This document shows, piece by piece, positions 24,124 to 34,876 of a DNA stretch of 64,000 bases (within the stretch, counting starts at the first letter, position 1; every line of letters starts with the position of its first letter). The position numbers and the translations under genes were made by a program. Under the pieces are notes generated by a model. That model worked only from the letters and a program-made list of their open reading frames with translations, had not been told where the DNA came from and did not search any database. Source of the DNA: Mytilinidion resinicola (Eukaryota; Ascomycota; Dothideomycetes; Mytilinidiales; Mytilinidiaceae); NCBI RefSeq assembly GCF_010093595.1, contig NW_022985438.1:733241-797240 (forward strand). The letters are read 5' to 3'.

Positions 24124-25200
24124 ATGGCTCCACACGCAAACGGCAACGGGAAGGCCAAATCCCCCGCCAGGGTCCGCGCAGCACCAGAACCCAAAGAGAA
24201 CATCTTCCTCTTCTATCCCAACATAATAGGTACGTCCCGCCTCTCCAAACTCACTCCACGCTCTCCGCTAACCGTCTCGCAGGCTACAGCCGCATCGTGC
24301 TCGCCGTCGCATCCCTTTACTACATGCCCCTCCATCCGCGCACCTGCTCCATCCTATACAGCGTATCCTGCCTACTGGACGCCCTCGATGGCTACGCCGC
24401 GCGCTACTTCCACCAGAGCACAAAGTTCGGTGCCGTGCTGGACATGGTGACGGATCGCTGCACGACGGCGTGTCTGCTAGTCTTCCTAGGCAGCGCGTTC
24501 CCAAGGTGGAGCATCGTATTCCAAATGCTGATCAGCTTGGATCTGGCATCGCACTACATGCACATGTATGCGACGTTGTCCATGGGCGGGAGCGATCAAA
24601 GTCATAAGAAAATTGCCGAGGGGAGGCCGTGGATTATGAAGGTGTATTATTCGAATAATGTAAGTCTCCAGACATCAAACATTAGGGAAAAGAAGAGAGC
24701 AGAAACATCGAAGTTGCGAGAGAATGAAAGCAATCTTGGAAACCTGCTAATCACTCCGCTTTACAGAAAGTCCTCTTCACCTTCTGCCTCTTCAACGAAC
24801 TCTTCTTCATCGCTCTATACCTCCTCTCTTTCTCCTCGCCAATTCTCTCCCCTTCGCTGCTCCAGACATCGCCCTCCACGCTCCAACCAGGGAGCCCAGC
24901 AGCTCCGAAACCATCAGTCCTATTCACAAGCCCTTGGTCTGCAGGCGCTATGGAAATGGCACGGTAGGCTCACGCACCTATATACCCATTCTTTATCACT
25001 CAATACTAACAATCCCGCGCAGAGCCAACAAAATGGACTCCCAGATCCCGTGGACCCTTGCCGGCATCTCCGTTCTCTTTATGGTCATCAAGCAATACAT
25101 CAACGTAATCCAGCTCATCGAAGCAAGCAAGTGGCTAGCGGAGGGCGACGTCGAGGAACGGCGGAAACTAGGGCTGCCAAAGAGAAAGAAGGCGGCGTAA
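24124..25200 (+). CDS. PIS1: CDP-diacylglycerol-inositol 3-phosphatidyltransferase (PI synthase)
   Basis: Makes phosphatidylinositol from CDP-diacylglycerol and myo-inositol in the endoplasmic reticulum. Exons are 24124-24229, 24283-24659, 24767-24963 and 25023-25200, giving 285 residues. The CDP-alcohol phosphotransferase signature is complete in exon 2 (DALDGYAAR, then G, D and D at the correct spacing in KFGAVLDMVTDR). Four or five hydrophobic segments follow, including LFTFCLFNELFFIALYLLSF and IPWTLAGISVLFMVIKQYINV. The C-terminus is Lys-rich (LPKRKKAA). Intron 2 is longer (107 nt) than the other two (53 and 59 nt). Length is slightly above yeast Pis1 because of an N-terminal extension and a Ser/Pro-rich loop between helices. 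Identity is firm; it is essential in yeast. Confidence 0.94.
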
Positions 25201-26082
25201 CTTCTCACGCCAAAGTCGCGGTTACCCTTGCACTTAATCAAGTTTAATAACGTATATACGGCAACCGCAGAGGCATCAGAGCTGGCTTCTTCTCATTTTA
25301 TTTGCCAGATCATTGGTTCTGAGAAAGCAGCATTTTGTGGATTAGGTTGGACGGGGACTACGGGGGGAACGTTTATTCTCTTGTACCATGTCTTTCTTGT
25401 GTTCAGAGCTTCGATTCTGCTTTCGTTGATATACCTTTTCTTTACTCAGTTCTTCATATTCGCTTCTTTACTTCCGTTCAATATTCAATCTGTTTCTCTA
25501 GGGCTGGGCTTCTTGCTTAAAGTTTAAGACCGGGGCGGCGTTTTGTTTCTGCTCGCATTTCTCCCCGAAAGGGTGTTCGTTTACACTCGCTCGCTCCACT
25601 TGTCGAGTGGGTTTCATTTTTGCATCAAGGAGGGGGATCATATCTAGTGATGATAGGGTAGGTAGGGAAGGGTGCAGTTAATCACAAGTACCTAATAATC
25701 AATCACACGTCACACATCACACATCACTCAATACCACCAAGCCCATTCAGAAGCAAAGCTCCCATTTTTTAAAATTACAAGAGAGAAACGGCTCCTCGCA
25801 CCATTAAGAGCCAGCGACAGCGCGCCGAAGCCTCGGGAGCATAATCCCTCAACTCGAGCACCTGTCGCAGACGTACAAAAGAAATCCTTAGGCCCCCATC
25901 GACCTCCTCTAACCAATGTACCCCTTTTTATTAAGTCTCATCTTCTTAATTTTCGTCTCAACCCCCCTTCCGCCTTTTATTATCTCTCCTTTCCACTCCA
26001 TCACACTCACATCTCCTTTCCAACTCATCCACTCAATCACCTCACCTCACCTCTCCTCTCTCCCCCATCACACATCACCCAT
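25201..26082. other. intergenic, convergent 3' ends
   Basis: The 3' flanks of PIS1 (+) and of the repeat protein gene (-). It is AT- and pyrimidine-rich, with a run of CACATCAC-like units near 25705-25725 and a CT-rich stretch at 25990-26080. No gene was recognised. Confidence 0.5.
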
Positions 26083-29000
26083 CTAGGCGGAGGTGGCCTT
26101 GGCGGTGGTCTTTGCGGTGGTCTTTGCGGTGGTCTTTGCGGTGGCCTTGGCGGTGGTCTTTGCGGTGGCCTTTGCGGTTGCGGTGGCCTTTGCGGTGGTC
26201 TTTGCGGTGGCCTTGGCGGTGGTCTTTGCGGTGGCCTTGGCGGTGGCCTTGGCGGTGGCCTTTGCGGTGGTCTTTGCGGTGGCCTTCGCGGTGGTCTTTG
26301 CGGTGGTCTTGGCGGATGTCGTCGTAGGCAAGCTAGTCGTCGTCGTCGGCTGCGCCGTGTAGCTGGTGCCCCAGATCTCGGTCGGCTCCCAGTACTGCGG
26401 CCACCAGTCCGACTGCGTCTCGGCCACAACCACCGTCTTGCGGTCGCCCGCCGGCCCGACGACCTTGAACACGTATTTCTGCGACGTGTACGGCTTCTCG
26501 GTCGTCGCGGTGGTGCCTCCCGTAGCCTGGCGGCGCCCGAGGAGGACTGCTGTAGTGGTGGCCGTGGTGGTAGCCGTGGTGGCGGCGGTTTCGGGTTCGG
26601 TAGCAGTGACAGTCTCGGTCCTGGTAGCTGTGACGGTCTTGGTGTCGGTCTCGGCCTCGGTCACGGTAGTCTCAGGATCGGTGGAGCTGGCCGTGGTGGA
26701 CTGCGTGGTGGACTGTGTGGCGGACTCGGTGGCGTACTCAGGGGTGGTTTTCCAGTCGCCATAGTTGCCGTCATCGTAGCCACGAGGCTGGAGGACGAAG
26801 GCTGCTGTGGTGGTGGCCGTGGTGGCGGCCGCTTCGGTCTCGGTTTCGGTCGCCGTGACAGTCTTGGTCCTGGTCGCTGTGACGGTCTCGGTGTCGGTCA
26901 CGGTAGTCTCAAGCTCGGTGGAGCTGGCGGTGGTGGATTGCGTGGTGGAGGTTGTAGACCCGGTGGATGTGGACGTAGCGGGATCGGTCGAGGTTGCGGA
27001 CTCAGTGGTGGTGGCCCACTCGCCATAATTGCCCCAACCGTAGCCACGAGGAAAGAGGGCAACGGTTGTAGTGGTGGCCGCGGCGGTCTCGGTGTCGGTC
27101 TCGGTAGCCGTGACGGATACGGTGGCGTCCGTGACGGTGGCGGTGTCAGTCACGGCTGTCGTAGTCTCGGTCACGGTGGAGGTGGCGGACTCGGTGGAGG
27201 TCGCTGTGGTAGACTGGGTCGAGGTGGCTGTCGAGGTCGAGGACTCAAGAGTGGGCCAGCTCTTGTAGTAGCTGGCGTAGTTTCTGCCACGGCGCCAGAA
27301 GGCTCCAGCTGGAGCGGCCTCGGTCTCAGTCACAGTAGCGGTGGCCACGGTGGAGGTGGCAGTGACGTCCTCGGTCGTGGTGGCAGTGGCGGTCTCGGTG
27401 TCGGTAACATCAGCGGGATCAGTGGAGGTACTAGTAGCGGGATCGGTGGAGGTTACGCTCTCTGAGGAGGTGCTGGAGGTGGTGGACTCAGAGGAGGTAG
27501 TAGACCAGTCGTCGCCGTAGTTGCCGTAGCCGCGGGGATCGAGGGTGATGGTCACGTAGGTGGCAGACGCGGTCGAGGTTGCGCTCTCCGAGGCGGTGTT
27601 GGAGGTGCCGGACTCAGAGGAGGTGCCGGACTCAGAGGAGGTGCCGGACTCAGAGGAGGTGCCAGACTCAGAGGAGGTGCCGGACGCAGTGGTGGTGAAC
27701 GGGTCGCCGTACTGGCCAGGTGGTGGCGTTACTTCTGGGTAGCCGTAGCTTCGGGTCGAGGGGGTGGGAGTCTCGAAGCCCTCGTTTTGCTGGCAGTGAT
27801 GGCAGGGGTTGAAGGCCTCAGCTTCGTAGGGGGTTGGCTTGCCGTACTGCTTCTGTTCGTAGGCGGGAGTCGAGGTCTCGACTTCATAAGGGGTTGGCTT
27901 GCCGTACTGCTTCTCTTCCTCGAAGGCGGGAGTTGGGGTCTCGGCTTGGTAGCCACCGTTCACGAACTCGCTCTTGGTGCAGGGAGTCTCCTGAGCCTCG
28001 TAGGCGGGGGTCTCCTCCGCCTCGTACGGGGTCGGCTTGCCGTGCTCCTCGTAGGTAGGAGTGGGAGTCGGGGTTGTGGCCGCTTCAAAGTTGTGGCCAG
28101 AGACAAGGCACTCAGGGCAAGGGGTTTCCTCGTTCTCGTAGCCCGGAGTAGGCTCGATGGGAACCTCGCCGCGCTTCTGTTGCGTCTTGCACTCAGGGCC
28201 TGGGCATATACCGGGAGTCTCCTCGGCCTCGGGCTTGACGGGCTCTACATAGGCGGGAGCAGGGGGAGGAGTCGGAGTGTGGGTTTCAGGGGTCACAGGC
28301 TCTACGTCGGCGGGAGTAGCGATAGGAGTCGGCGTCTCGGTCTCAGGCGTCACAGGCTCTACGTGGACGGGAGTAGGGGTAGGAGTCGGTGTCTCGGCCT
28401 CAGGCGTCACGGGCTTTACGTAGGCGGGAGTAGGGGTTGGGGTCTCGGCCTCGTAAGGGGTAGACTTGGCATCCTCATAGGTGAGGGTAGGAGTCGGGGT
28501 AGACGACTCGAATGGGGTAGACTTGCCATAGCCCTTCCATCCTCCGTGAACGGGAATCCTAGAGGTCAGGGCCACGTTTGGGGTATTGGTGTTCCATCCG
28601 TAGAGGGAGGTAGGCTTTGACCACTCAGTAGAAGAGGAGGTCTCAACGTCGTAAGGAGTCGGCTCGCCATGCTCCTCGTAGGCGGGAGTTGGGGTGATCT
28701 TGCGGTGGTCGTGGAAGAACCATTTCAGCCATGTGAACTCACCCACAACTTTTACATGGGGGGTAGGCTTTCCGTGCTGCTCGTAGGCAGAAGTAGGAGT
28801 CGAGGCCTGATATGGGGTAGGCTTGCCGTAATGCTCGTAGCTAGAGGTGGAGGTCTCGGCCTCGTACTCGCCGTGCTCATGCTGGTGGTAAGGGTGGGGA
28901 GTCCCTTTGGCCCCATGGTATCCGGAGGTGGTGGACCAGACGGTATTGGTTTTGTATGGGGTGGGCTCGGGATAACCGTATGGAGAGGAGCAGGAGGAGG

Positions 29001-30072
29001 AGGAGAAGGTCGCCTCGTAGGCACCTTTCTCAGATTTGCAGTGATGGCAAGGAGTCTCTTGGGCCTCGTAGGAAGAGCTCTCGTACGAGGTAGGTTTGCC
29101 CTGCTTCCCATAGGGGCTAGGCTGGCCCTGCTTTTCGTAGCTGGACGTCTCATACGGGGTAGGCTTGCCGTGCTGCTCGTACTTGGGAGTCTCGTAGATA
29201 GGAGTCTCGTAGATAGGAGTCTCGTAGATAGGAGTCTCGTAGATAGGAGTCTCGTAGATAGGAGTATCGTAGACAGGAGTCTCGTAGATAGGAGTCTCGT
29301 ACGGAGTGGGCTTGCCCTGCTGCTTGTAGCTAAGAGTCTTGTAGCTAGGAGTCGTGTAGCTGGGAGTCTCGNNNNNNNNNNNNNNNNNNNNNNNNNNNNN
29401 NNNNNNNNNNNNNNNNNNNNNNNNNNNNNNNNNNNNNNNNNNNNNNNNNNNNNNNNNNNNNNNNNNNNNNNNNNNNNNNNNNNNNNNNNNNNNNNNNNNN
29501 NNNNNNNNNNNNNNNNNNNNNNNNNNNNNNNNNNNNNNNNNACGGAGTGGGCTTGCCCTGCTGCTTGTAGCTAAGAGTCTTGTAGCTAGGAGTCGTGTAG
29601 CTGGGAGTCTCGAGCGGAGTGGGCTTGCCCTGCTGCTTGTAGCTAGGAGTCTCGTAGCTGGGAGTCTCGTACGGGGTAGGCTTGCTCCTCTGGCAGCCAC
29701 CGTGACCACCATAGCCTGGGCTAGCAGTGACCGTCACCAGGGTCGTGCCACCAACGCACACCTCACTACGTCAATGCGTTAGCAAGCATGAACTTCCGTT
29801 GAAAAACTTAGAAGTTGGTTGGTGTGAATTTGTTTGCCACCGCTTGGGGTGCTTCAGTAACACTTGATAAACGAACCATGACTCGTGGGCCCGCAGGATG
29901 ATGAGGATTGCGTCTCATCAAGTGTAAACAAGGATGATAATATCACGTATGAGAGGAAAATAACTCACCCTGAGCCATCTTCGACTTCTGAGCCGCCTCT
30001 CTTAGAAATATGAGCAGGGGCAGCGAGCGCGGCGCCGCCGAGGGCGAGCACAGCGATAGCTGCAGACTTCAT
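26083..30072 (-). CDS. very large secreted repeat-rich protein, gapped in the assembly
   Basis: Extracellular or cell-wall protein of unknown function, about 1260 residues plus an unknown number in a gap. Exon 1 (30072-29969) encodes a signal peptide (MKSAAIAVLALGGAALA) followed by a KR site (HISKRGG). A 203-nt intron follows; exon 2 begins at 29765. Regions in order are: ETPSY/GKPTPY repeats (about 29700-29090, interrupted by N at 29372-29541); a region with CxxC-type motifs PCHHCKSEKG, CPGPEC, PCPECLVSGHN and PCHHCQQNEG (about 29060-27780); SGTSSE repeats (about 27690-27604); a Thr/Ser mucin-like region carrying four aromatic Gly motifs such as PRGYGNYGDDW (27537-26752); a short unique segment (KYVFKVVGPAGDRKTVVV, SDWWPQYWEPTEIWG); and an (AKTT)n tail to the stop at 26083. 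The frame changes across the gap, so the N length is not the true length. No GPI-anchor signal is visible at the C-terminus. I recognise no named domain. Confidence 0.75.
26099..26316 (-). repeat. 12-bp minisatellite encoding (AKTT/AKAT)n
   Basis: About eighteen tandem copies of a 12-base unit (GCGGTGGTCTTT and variants on the + strand), read on the - strand as four-residue Ala-Lys-Thr/Ala-Thr units. It forms the Lys/Thr-rich C-terminus of the repeat protein. Confidence 0.9.
27604..27683 (-). repeat. 18-bp tandem repeat encoding SGTSSE
   Basis: Four to five near-perfect copies of an 18-base unit (GGAGGTGCCGGACTCAGA on +). Each copy encodes six residues, Ser-Gly-Thr-Ser-Ser-Glu in one register. 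The copies differ by single bases only, suggesting recent expansion. Confidence 0.88.
29191..29296 (-). repeat. 15-bp tandem repeat encoding ETPIY
   Basis: Seven copies of a 15-base unit (CTCGTAGATAGGAGT on +), each encoding Glu-Thr-Pro-Ile-Tyr. One copy has changed to VYDTP. It lies inside the repeat protein gene just after the assembly gap in the coding direction. Confidence 0.9.
29301..29612 (-). repeat. 72-bp tandem repeat flanking an assembly gap
   Basis: The 71 bases at 29301-29371 and at 29542-29612 are identical and sit on either side of 170 N. They form a 72-base, 24-residue coding unit (ETPSYTTPSYK, TLSYKQQGKPTPY). The gap therefore lies inside a tandem array that the assembler could not resolve. 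Confidence 0.9.
29372..29541. other. assembly gap (170 N)
   Basis: This run of N interrupts the repeat protein gene. Because the frame before and after it disagree by the N count, the stated size is a placeholder. Confidence 0.98.
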
Positions 30073-31150
30073 AGTGTCTGCGTGTGGTAGCTAGGAGGAG
30101 AAGGCCGAGTGAAGAAAAGAGGTGGAAGTGGGAGCATGCGATTGAGGGGGATTGTACATTTAACAGAGTTTGATGAGGGGCCAACAGCGTCCCTACGGGG
30201 AAAGCAAAGTCTCGATGACACTGCAAGTGGATACAATTCTAGCTGAAGCTTGACAGATGCAGTGGGGAAGGAGGTCGCGCCGGCTCTTTACCACACAATT
30301 CAAAGTCCCGAGAATAGAACAAGACATGGTCGAAGCAGATTGTTGAGGGTCTAGTTGTATAGTAGTGAAGTACAGGCGTATGAGAGACGCCCTAGTGGGG
30401 ATCTTGTTATGATGCAAATACATCGTGGAGGGAAATCGCGCAATTGGTTGAAGCAGCTGTAAACCCGACGGCGGACGTGGTGTCGCAGTTCCAGGCTTCA
30501 CCTAAGTAAATATAGGGCTCGGGATTGAGTAGTGAGTATTGTTAGAATGGCGAGAGGTCCGACGGCTTGATGGAGGTGGAATAGTTACGTAGGCTACGGA
30601 CGAGACCGAGAGGCAGTCCGTGGTTGCGATGATACTGCCAAGGACACGCTATCCTAATACGCATCAGCCAAGGTCAACCTCGATGCCAAATTTAGGGACA
30701 GCCTTCCCCTACACCAAACGCTACCATTGTTCTGGGGGTCGTTAGCTCTGACGATCTCCTACAAATGCACCTGTTCAGGCAACTGTAATTTTGGAACTAT
30801 CCACACTCGTAAAATCTACCGCTGTAATATCGCCGCACACGCCATCGGATTATGAACAGACAGAAACATACTCCCCGAGACCGAACATGCCACCGCCACG
30901 TAAGCGCGGTGGCATGGAACGTAGGGTGAGGGGCCCATGGCCTGTTGCTACCTCGCTTGCCAACGTCCAACCAAAAAGAAATCCGACGAGTTTGGGGGTA
31001 TGCTTGAAGAATTTCTCGCCTCTTCATCAACATCAATAGAATCCATTTCCCGCGCTTCCTCCAATTATGCTTTCCGATACAACGCAGATCACGTCTACCT
31101 ATTATCCAGCATGCACAACGCGCGTTTTTCTCTTGCCACCAGATAATGCT
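30073..31150. other. intergenic upstream of the repeat protein gene
   Basis: Holds the promoter of the repeat protein gene (-) and the 3' flank of the Hsp70-like gene (-). Short ORFs (for example 30791-31039) are not gene-like. Nothing else was recognised. Confidence 0.5.
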
Positions 31151-33566
31151 TTACCTAAACCTTGAAGAACAGCGGCCCATGACCTCACCTTGACACACAA
31201 GTTCGGCGTTAAACTCTGAACCATCGAGCGTGAGATAGATATCGAAGTAGACGCGGTAAAATGTGCCCTGTGGGGTGTCCATGCGCTCAAAGTCTTTCTC
31301 TAGGTTCTTGCGGGACAAATCCGAGGTGAGAGTGACAACTTCCTTGATACCTGAATGGAGATTAGCATGAACTGGGTTAGATATAGGTGTATTATGAAAA
31401 GACTTACGAGGATCTTTAGTATATTCGGGGCACACATCGTCATCGCAAGCGTACAGGATATCCTCGTACATGAGCGTTGCACCCGGCGCGACCTGTCGGA
31501 AGAACGAGACCTTGACAGGCTCGCCGATCTTAACACGCTGGCCCTTCTGGACGAAGATCTGGCGAGTGTACTTGCACCTGTCCTTGCCGTCGAGAGACGG
31601 CACACGGTACTGCTCGGGGTGATGACCCTCCTTGAAGGGCTGGAGAGTGGCCATGAGGTAGTGACGACGCGCGACACGGTGGGTCACAATACGTTCAGTG
31701 ATACCGGCGGTGACGGCGCCCTTGACGATAGCGGCGACGGAATCCATAGGACGGACGACCTTGGACTGGAATTGAGGTGGGACGTGGAGCTTGATTTGCT
31801 GGAAGAGATATTCTGAAGCACCGAAACCGCCGACAACCAGGACATTCTGACAAAATTAGTCTACGATGCCTAAGGATAGTGATCTAGTATAGTGCAACTT
31901 ACTTGTAGTGCCCGGTTCTGCGCTTGAATGGCGATGATCTGGTTTCGGACCAATTCCAAAATCCTATTTACTACGGGCTCGAAGCACTGCAAAATCTCCT
32001 CGTTCGTGAAGGTCATGTACCCCTCCTCGATGCCGGCTTCGGGGAACTCGGCCTCGATGCCCACATCCACGGCCCACTTCTGGCCGTTGTTTCGGAAGTC
32101 GGCCTTTATCCTGTTCTCGAAGTCCATGATGCACTTTGCGTACACTTTTCCAGCTGTCTTGGATCCGTCCGGCAACTTCATCTTCCTAATCTTGGCGCGC
32201 AGGATGTTGCTGAAGTTGCGGTTTAGGGCTGTCGAACCACAAGAGTCACCTGACCCAGCTGTACATTCGGCAACGGAGAAGGGCTGCTCTTCTTCCACCT
32301 CATAGGCGATCAGATCTACGGTTCCACCACCACAATCGACAATGAGCACGGCGTCGTGCATTTTTAGGTTCAGAAGACCAGTCTTGGAACAGAACATGGC
32401 CGCAGCTTCGGGCTCGGTGATCAGCGTCAGCCTGTTGTCATTCTCGTCACGCAGGAAGCCGGCCTGGATTGCTGCAGCACGCGTGGCGGCCTTTCCAGCA
32501 TCGTTCCAGATGGCAGGCACCGTCAGGTAGTATCTGATGTTGCGTTCTTCTCGGTTGAAGACCTCGCCGAGCGTCTTCTGCAGCTGGTTTCGCATCGCTT
32601 GGCGCAGGTGGAACAGATAGTCGGCGGCAACATCGATCTCAGACTTCCCCGGAGGAAGGGGTGGCAGGTTGATAGGATCGATGTAGGTGTTGCCCGAAAG
32701 CATGAGCTGGAGCTTGAACCACTCGACTTTCTGCACGCCTGGCTTGGGGTAGCCCGTGGGGGCCAAGGCATCAGCAATGTCTGGGCCCCAGCCAACAACC
32801 TTCTGGTACTGGTCGTAGTAGAGCACCGTGGGGATCTATGCAGTCGGCGAGTTAGCAACTATGAGGCTCGTCGGGGCCCAATGGCCTACCTTCTGCTTGG
32901 TCTGGTTGCCCGCGCCTGGCCATTCCGTGATGATGTCCTCCTTGGCCTCGGTGTTTGTTGCAAACGCAAACGCAACGCCGGAGAAGGTGGTGCCCTCGAG
33001 TCCAGTCAGTACAGAGTCGCCCATTCGGCATGCACACTGCTTACAAAATCAATGCCGACAATCAGCTGCGCCTTGGACCGTCCCGCTGCCTCGACTTCGA
33101 CTGCCCCGCCCGGTCTGGTGTACGACTGCGGGCCCTGGGGAGCGGGCGCGGCAGCTGGAGGCGGCGCACCGTAGCCTCCGCCATATCCACCTTGTTGCTG
33201 CGGCTGCGGAGGGGGGTAGCCTGGCGGGCCCTGGGGGGGCTGCTGGTACATCTGTTGGGGTGGGTAGCCGTGGGGGGCGCCGGCGGTGTGGATGGGCGGC
33301 AGTGGAGAGTGCGGGCGGCCCTGTTGCTGCTGGCCAGGAGCGAGACCGCCCGGAGGAGCGTAGGTGTACGAGGGAGGGCGTCCCAGCGGGTTTTGCTGGG
33401 GGTTCATGGCGGTCGAGGGCAGCGAGGTGGTGCTCGAGGTGGAGGGCGAGAGCGAGCTGGGTCGCGGCTGGGGAATCTGAGTGCTGCCGCCGGCGGGCGA
33501 GACGTTGTTGCTCGATCGGCGCTTCGATCCTACGAGGTTTTTGAAGCGAGCATTCATGGACGACAT
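31151..33566 (-). CDS. Hsp70-family ATPase-like protein with disordered N-terminus
   Basis: Actin-like ATPase of the divergent fungal Hsp70/HSPA12-like group, probably cytosolic; role unknown. Exons are 33566-33045, 32994-32890, 32835-31903, 31846-31408 and 31350-31151, giving 732 residues. Residues 1-165 are Pro/Gln/Gly-rich and disordered (YPPQQMYQQPPQGPPGYPPP region). The nucleotide-binding domain follows: phosphate-1 loop VGIDFGTTFSGVAFAFAT, YLTVPAIWNDAGKAATR, phosphate-2 VLIVDCGGGTVDLIAYE and adenosine motif NVLVVGGFGASEYLF. The C-terminus (RQIFVQKGQRVKIGEPV to FYRVYFDIYLTLDGSEFNAELVCQG) is not a classical substrate-binding domain and there is no EEVD tail. The last intron (31351-31407) is 57 nt and free of stops, so its retention would insert 19 residues in frame. 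A GTGAGG after the final CQG codon might mark one more intron and a slightly different C-terminus. Confidence 0.88.
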
Positions 33567-34876
33567 GAATGTTGCGGGAGGAGGAGACTTAAGGGCGGGT
33601 GGGGAGTGGGCGATTTCTACCTAACAGCTGAGGCTGACAGCAGCGAGTGCGGGACCAGCTAGCCCAAACGAACACCAAAGTCCTGGCCGCCACGCAGCGC
33701 ACCAGCCCGAACGCAGCACGAACTGGCCGCAAGTCAAGCCGCCGACAGAGGCGCAGGCAATGCGGGCGTGCTGGTCGCGGGCGGGCCTGAGGCGTGCGGG
33801 ACTGGGATCGAGAGGGCGTCTGCGAGGCCGGGGAGGCTGGAGGTTGGCGCGGGTCATCATTCACTCAGGCCGCGCGAGGACGAAGCCGCCCCAGCTGCCA
33901 CCCCAACACACAGCACGGGGCCGCATGCCCCAGAACGCGGAGTAGAGGACGCTCGTGGACGGCGCGTGCTGCTGCTGCCGTCGTGCTGCTCCGGCGCGCG
34001 CTGCGGCGTGCAATACTGCGAAGTGACGGCCAGATGCTGCGCTGGAGTCGCTCCTGCGGCAGGTGTCTCTATCAAGCTCACCGGAAGCGCGGCGGCCAGG
34101 CTTCAGAAGCGCCCTCCTCGCTCGTGCTATGCCGCTTCGATCTGCCTGCGCCCCGCTCTTGAGGCGGCCTGCCGTCCCGAAACCGTCCCCTCGTGTGTTC
34201 TTTGTGCGGGCTGGAGCTGCGTGGAGTGGAGCTGGATGGCGCTCTCCATTGTCTGCTCGACCCTATTCCTGCTCCTGCGTTCCGAGGTCTGCATGAACTG
34301 TGCGATGAGCGCATCCAGTCGATCAATTGGCGATGCTGACCTCTGCAGTGGGCGCCCGACGTGGCTGCCCTTCAGTTGACGACCCTGAAATAACCACGCC
34401 ATCCACCAGAGTCCCTGTTAGGCCCGCAATCGGTGCTCCTTAGCAACGGCACGATGTCATAGCTGTCTTCGGACTCGTTTCATTCGCGTCGCTAGTGGTC
34501 AGGTACTGAAACCCCGGGTCTGCACAGCCACCACGGCCGCCACAGTTTCGTATCACCACCCCATTTGGAAGATTCATTAATGAGGGGAGCGATGCTGTAA
34601 AGCAGTGCCAGTTCCAAATATCGACTTACCACAATCCTGTGGATCTAGCTTCCAAACTGCTCAAAACGTGACAGAAAAGGCGGGCTACCAGCTGAGATTC
34701 GACGTCCATGCTTTTCTTGAATAGGAAGAAGGTACGAAGCTTCAAGTAAGCATAATTTAGCCCCGTCAAATGCCTAGAAACGCTCTCGCATCCGTTGAGT
34801 GCTGAAGATTGAAGTGTGGAAGTTTCTACATATCGTCTCCTGCTGTCCTGGTATTTCTTCTTCATGTCTTGGCATT
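33567..34876. other. intergenic, GC-rich, no gene seen
   Basis: Upstream of the Hsp70-like gene. Several frames are open together at 33590-34400 because of GC richness, with Arg/Pro/Ala-rich translations and no domain. A minus-strand ORF at 34626-34916 (96 codons) could be a downstream exon of the hypothetical gene at 34877 but I cannot join it convincingly. Confidence 0.4.

Noticed and set aside
26093..29574. Several long plus-strand ORFs (26366, 26938, 27787, 28669)
   Set aside because: Antisense of the repeat protein. The signal peptide, intron and codon-sized repeats fit only the minus strand.
32599..33662. Plus-strand ORFs of 191-238 codons
   Set aside because: Antisense of the Hsp70-like gene, with Arg/Ala-rich translation and no domain.
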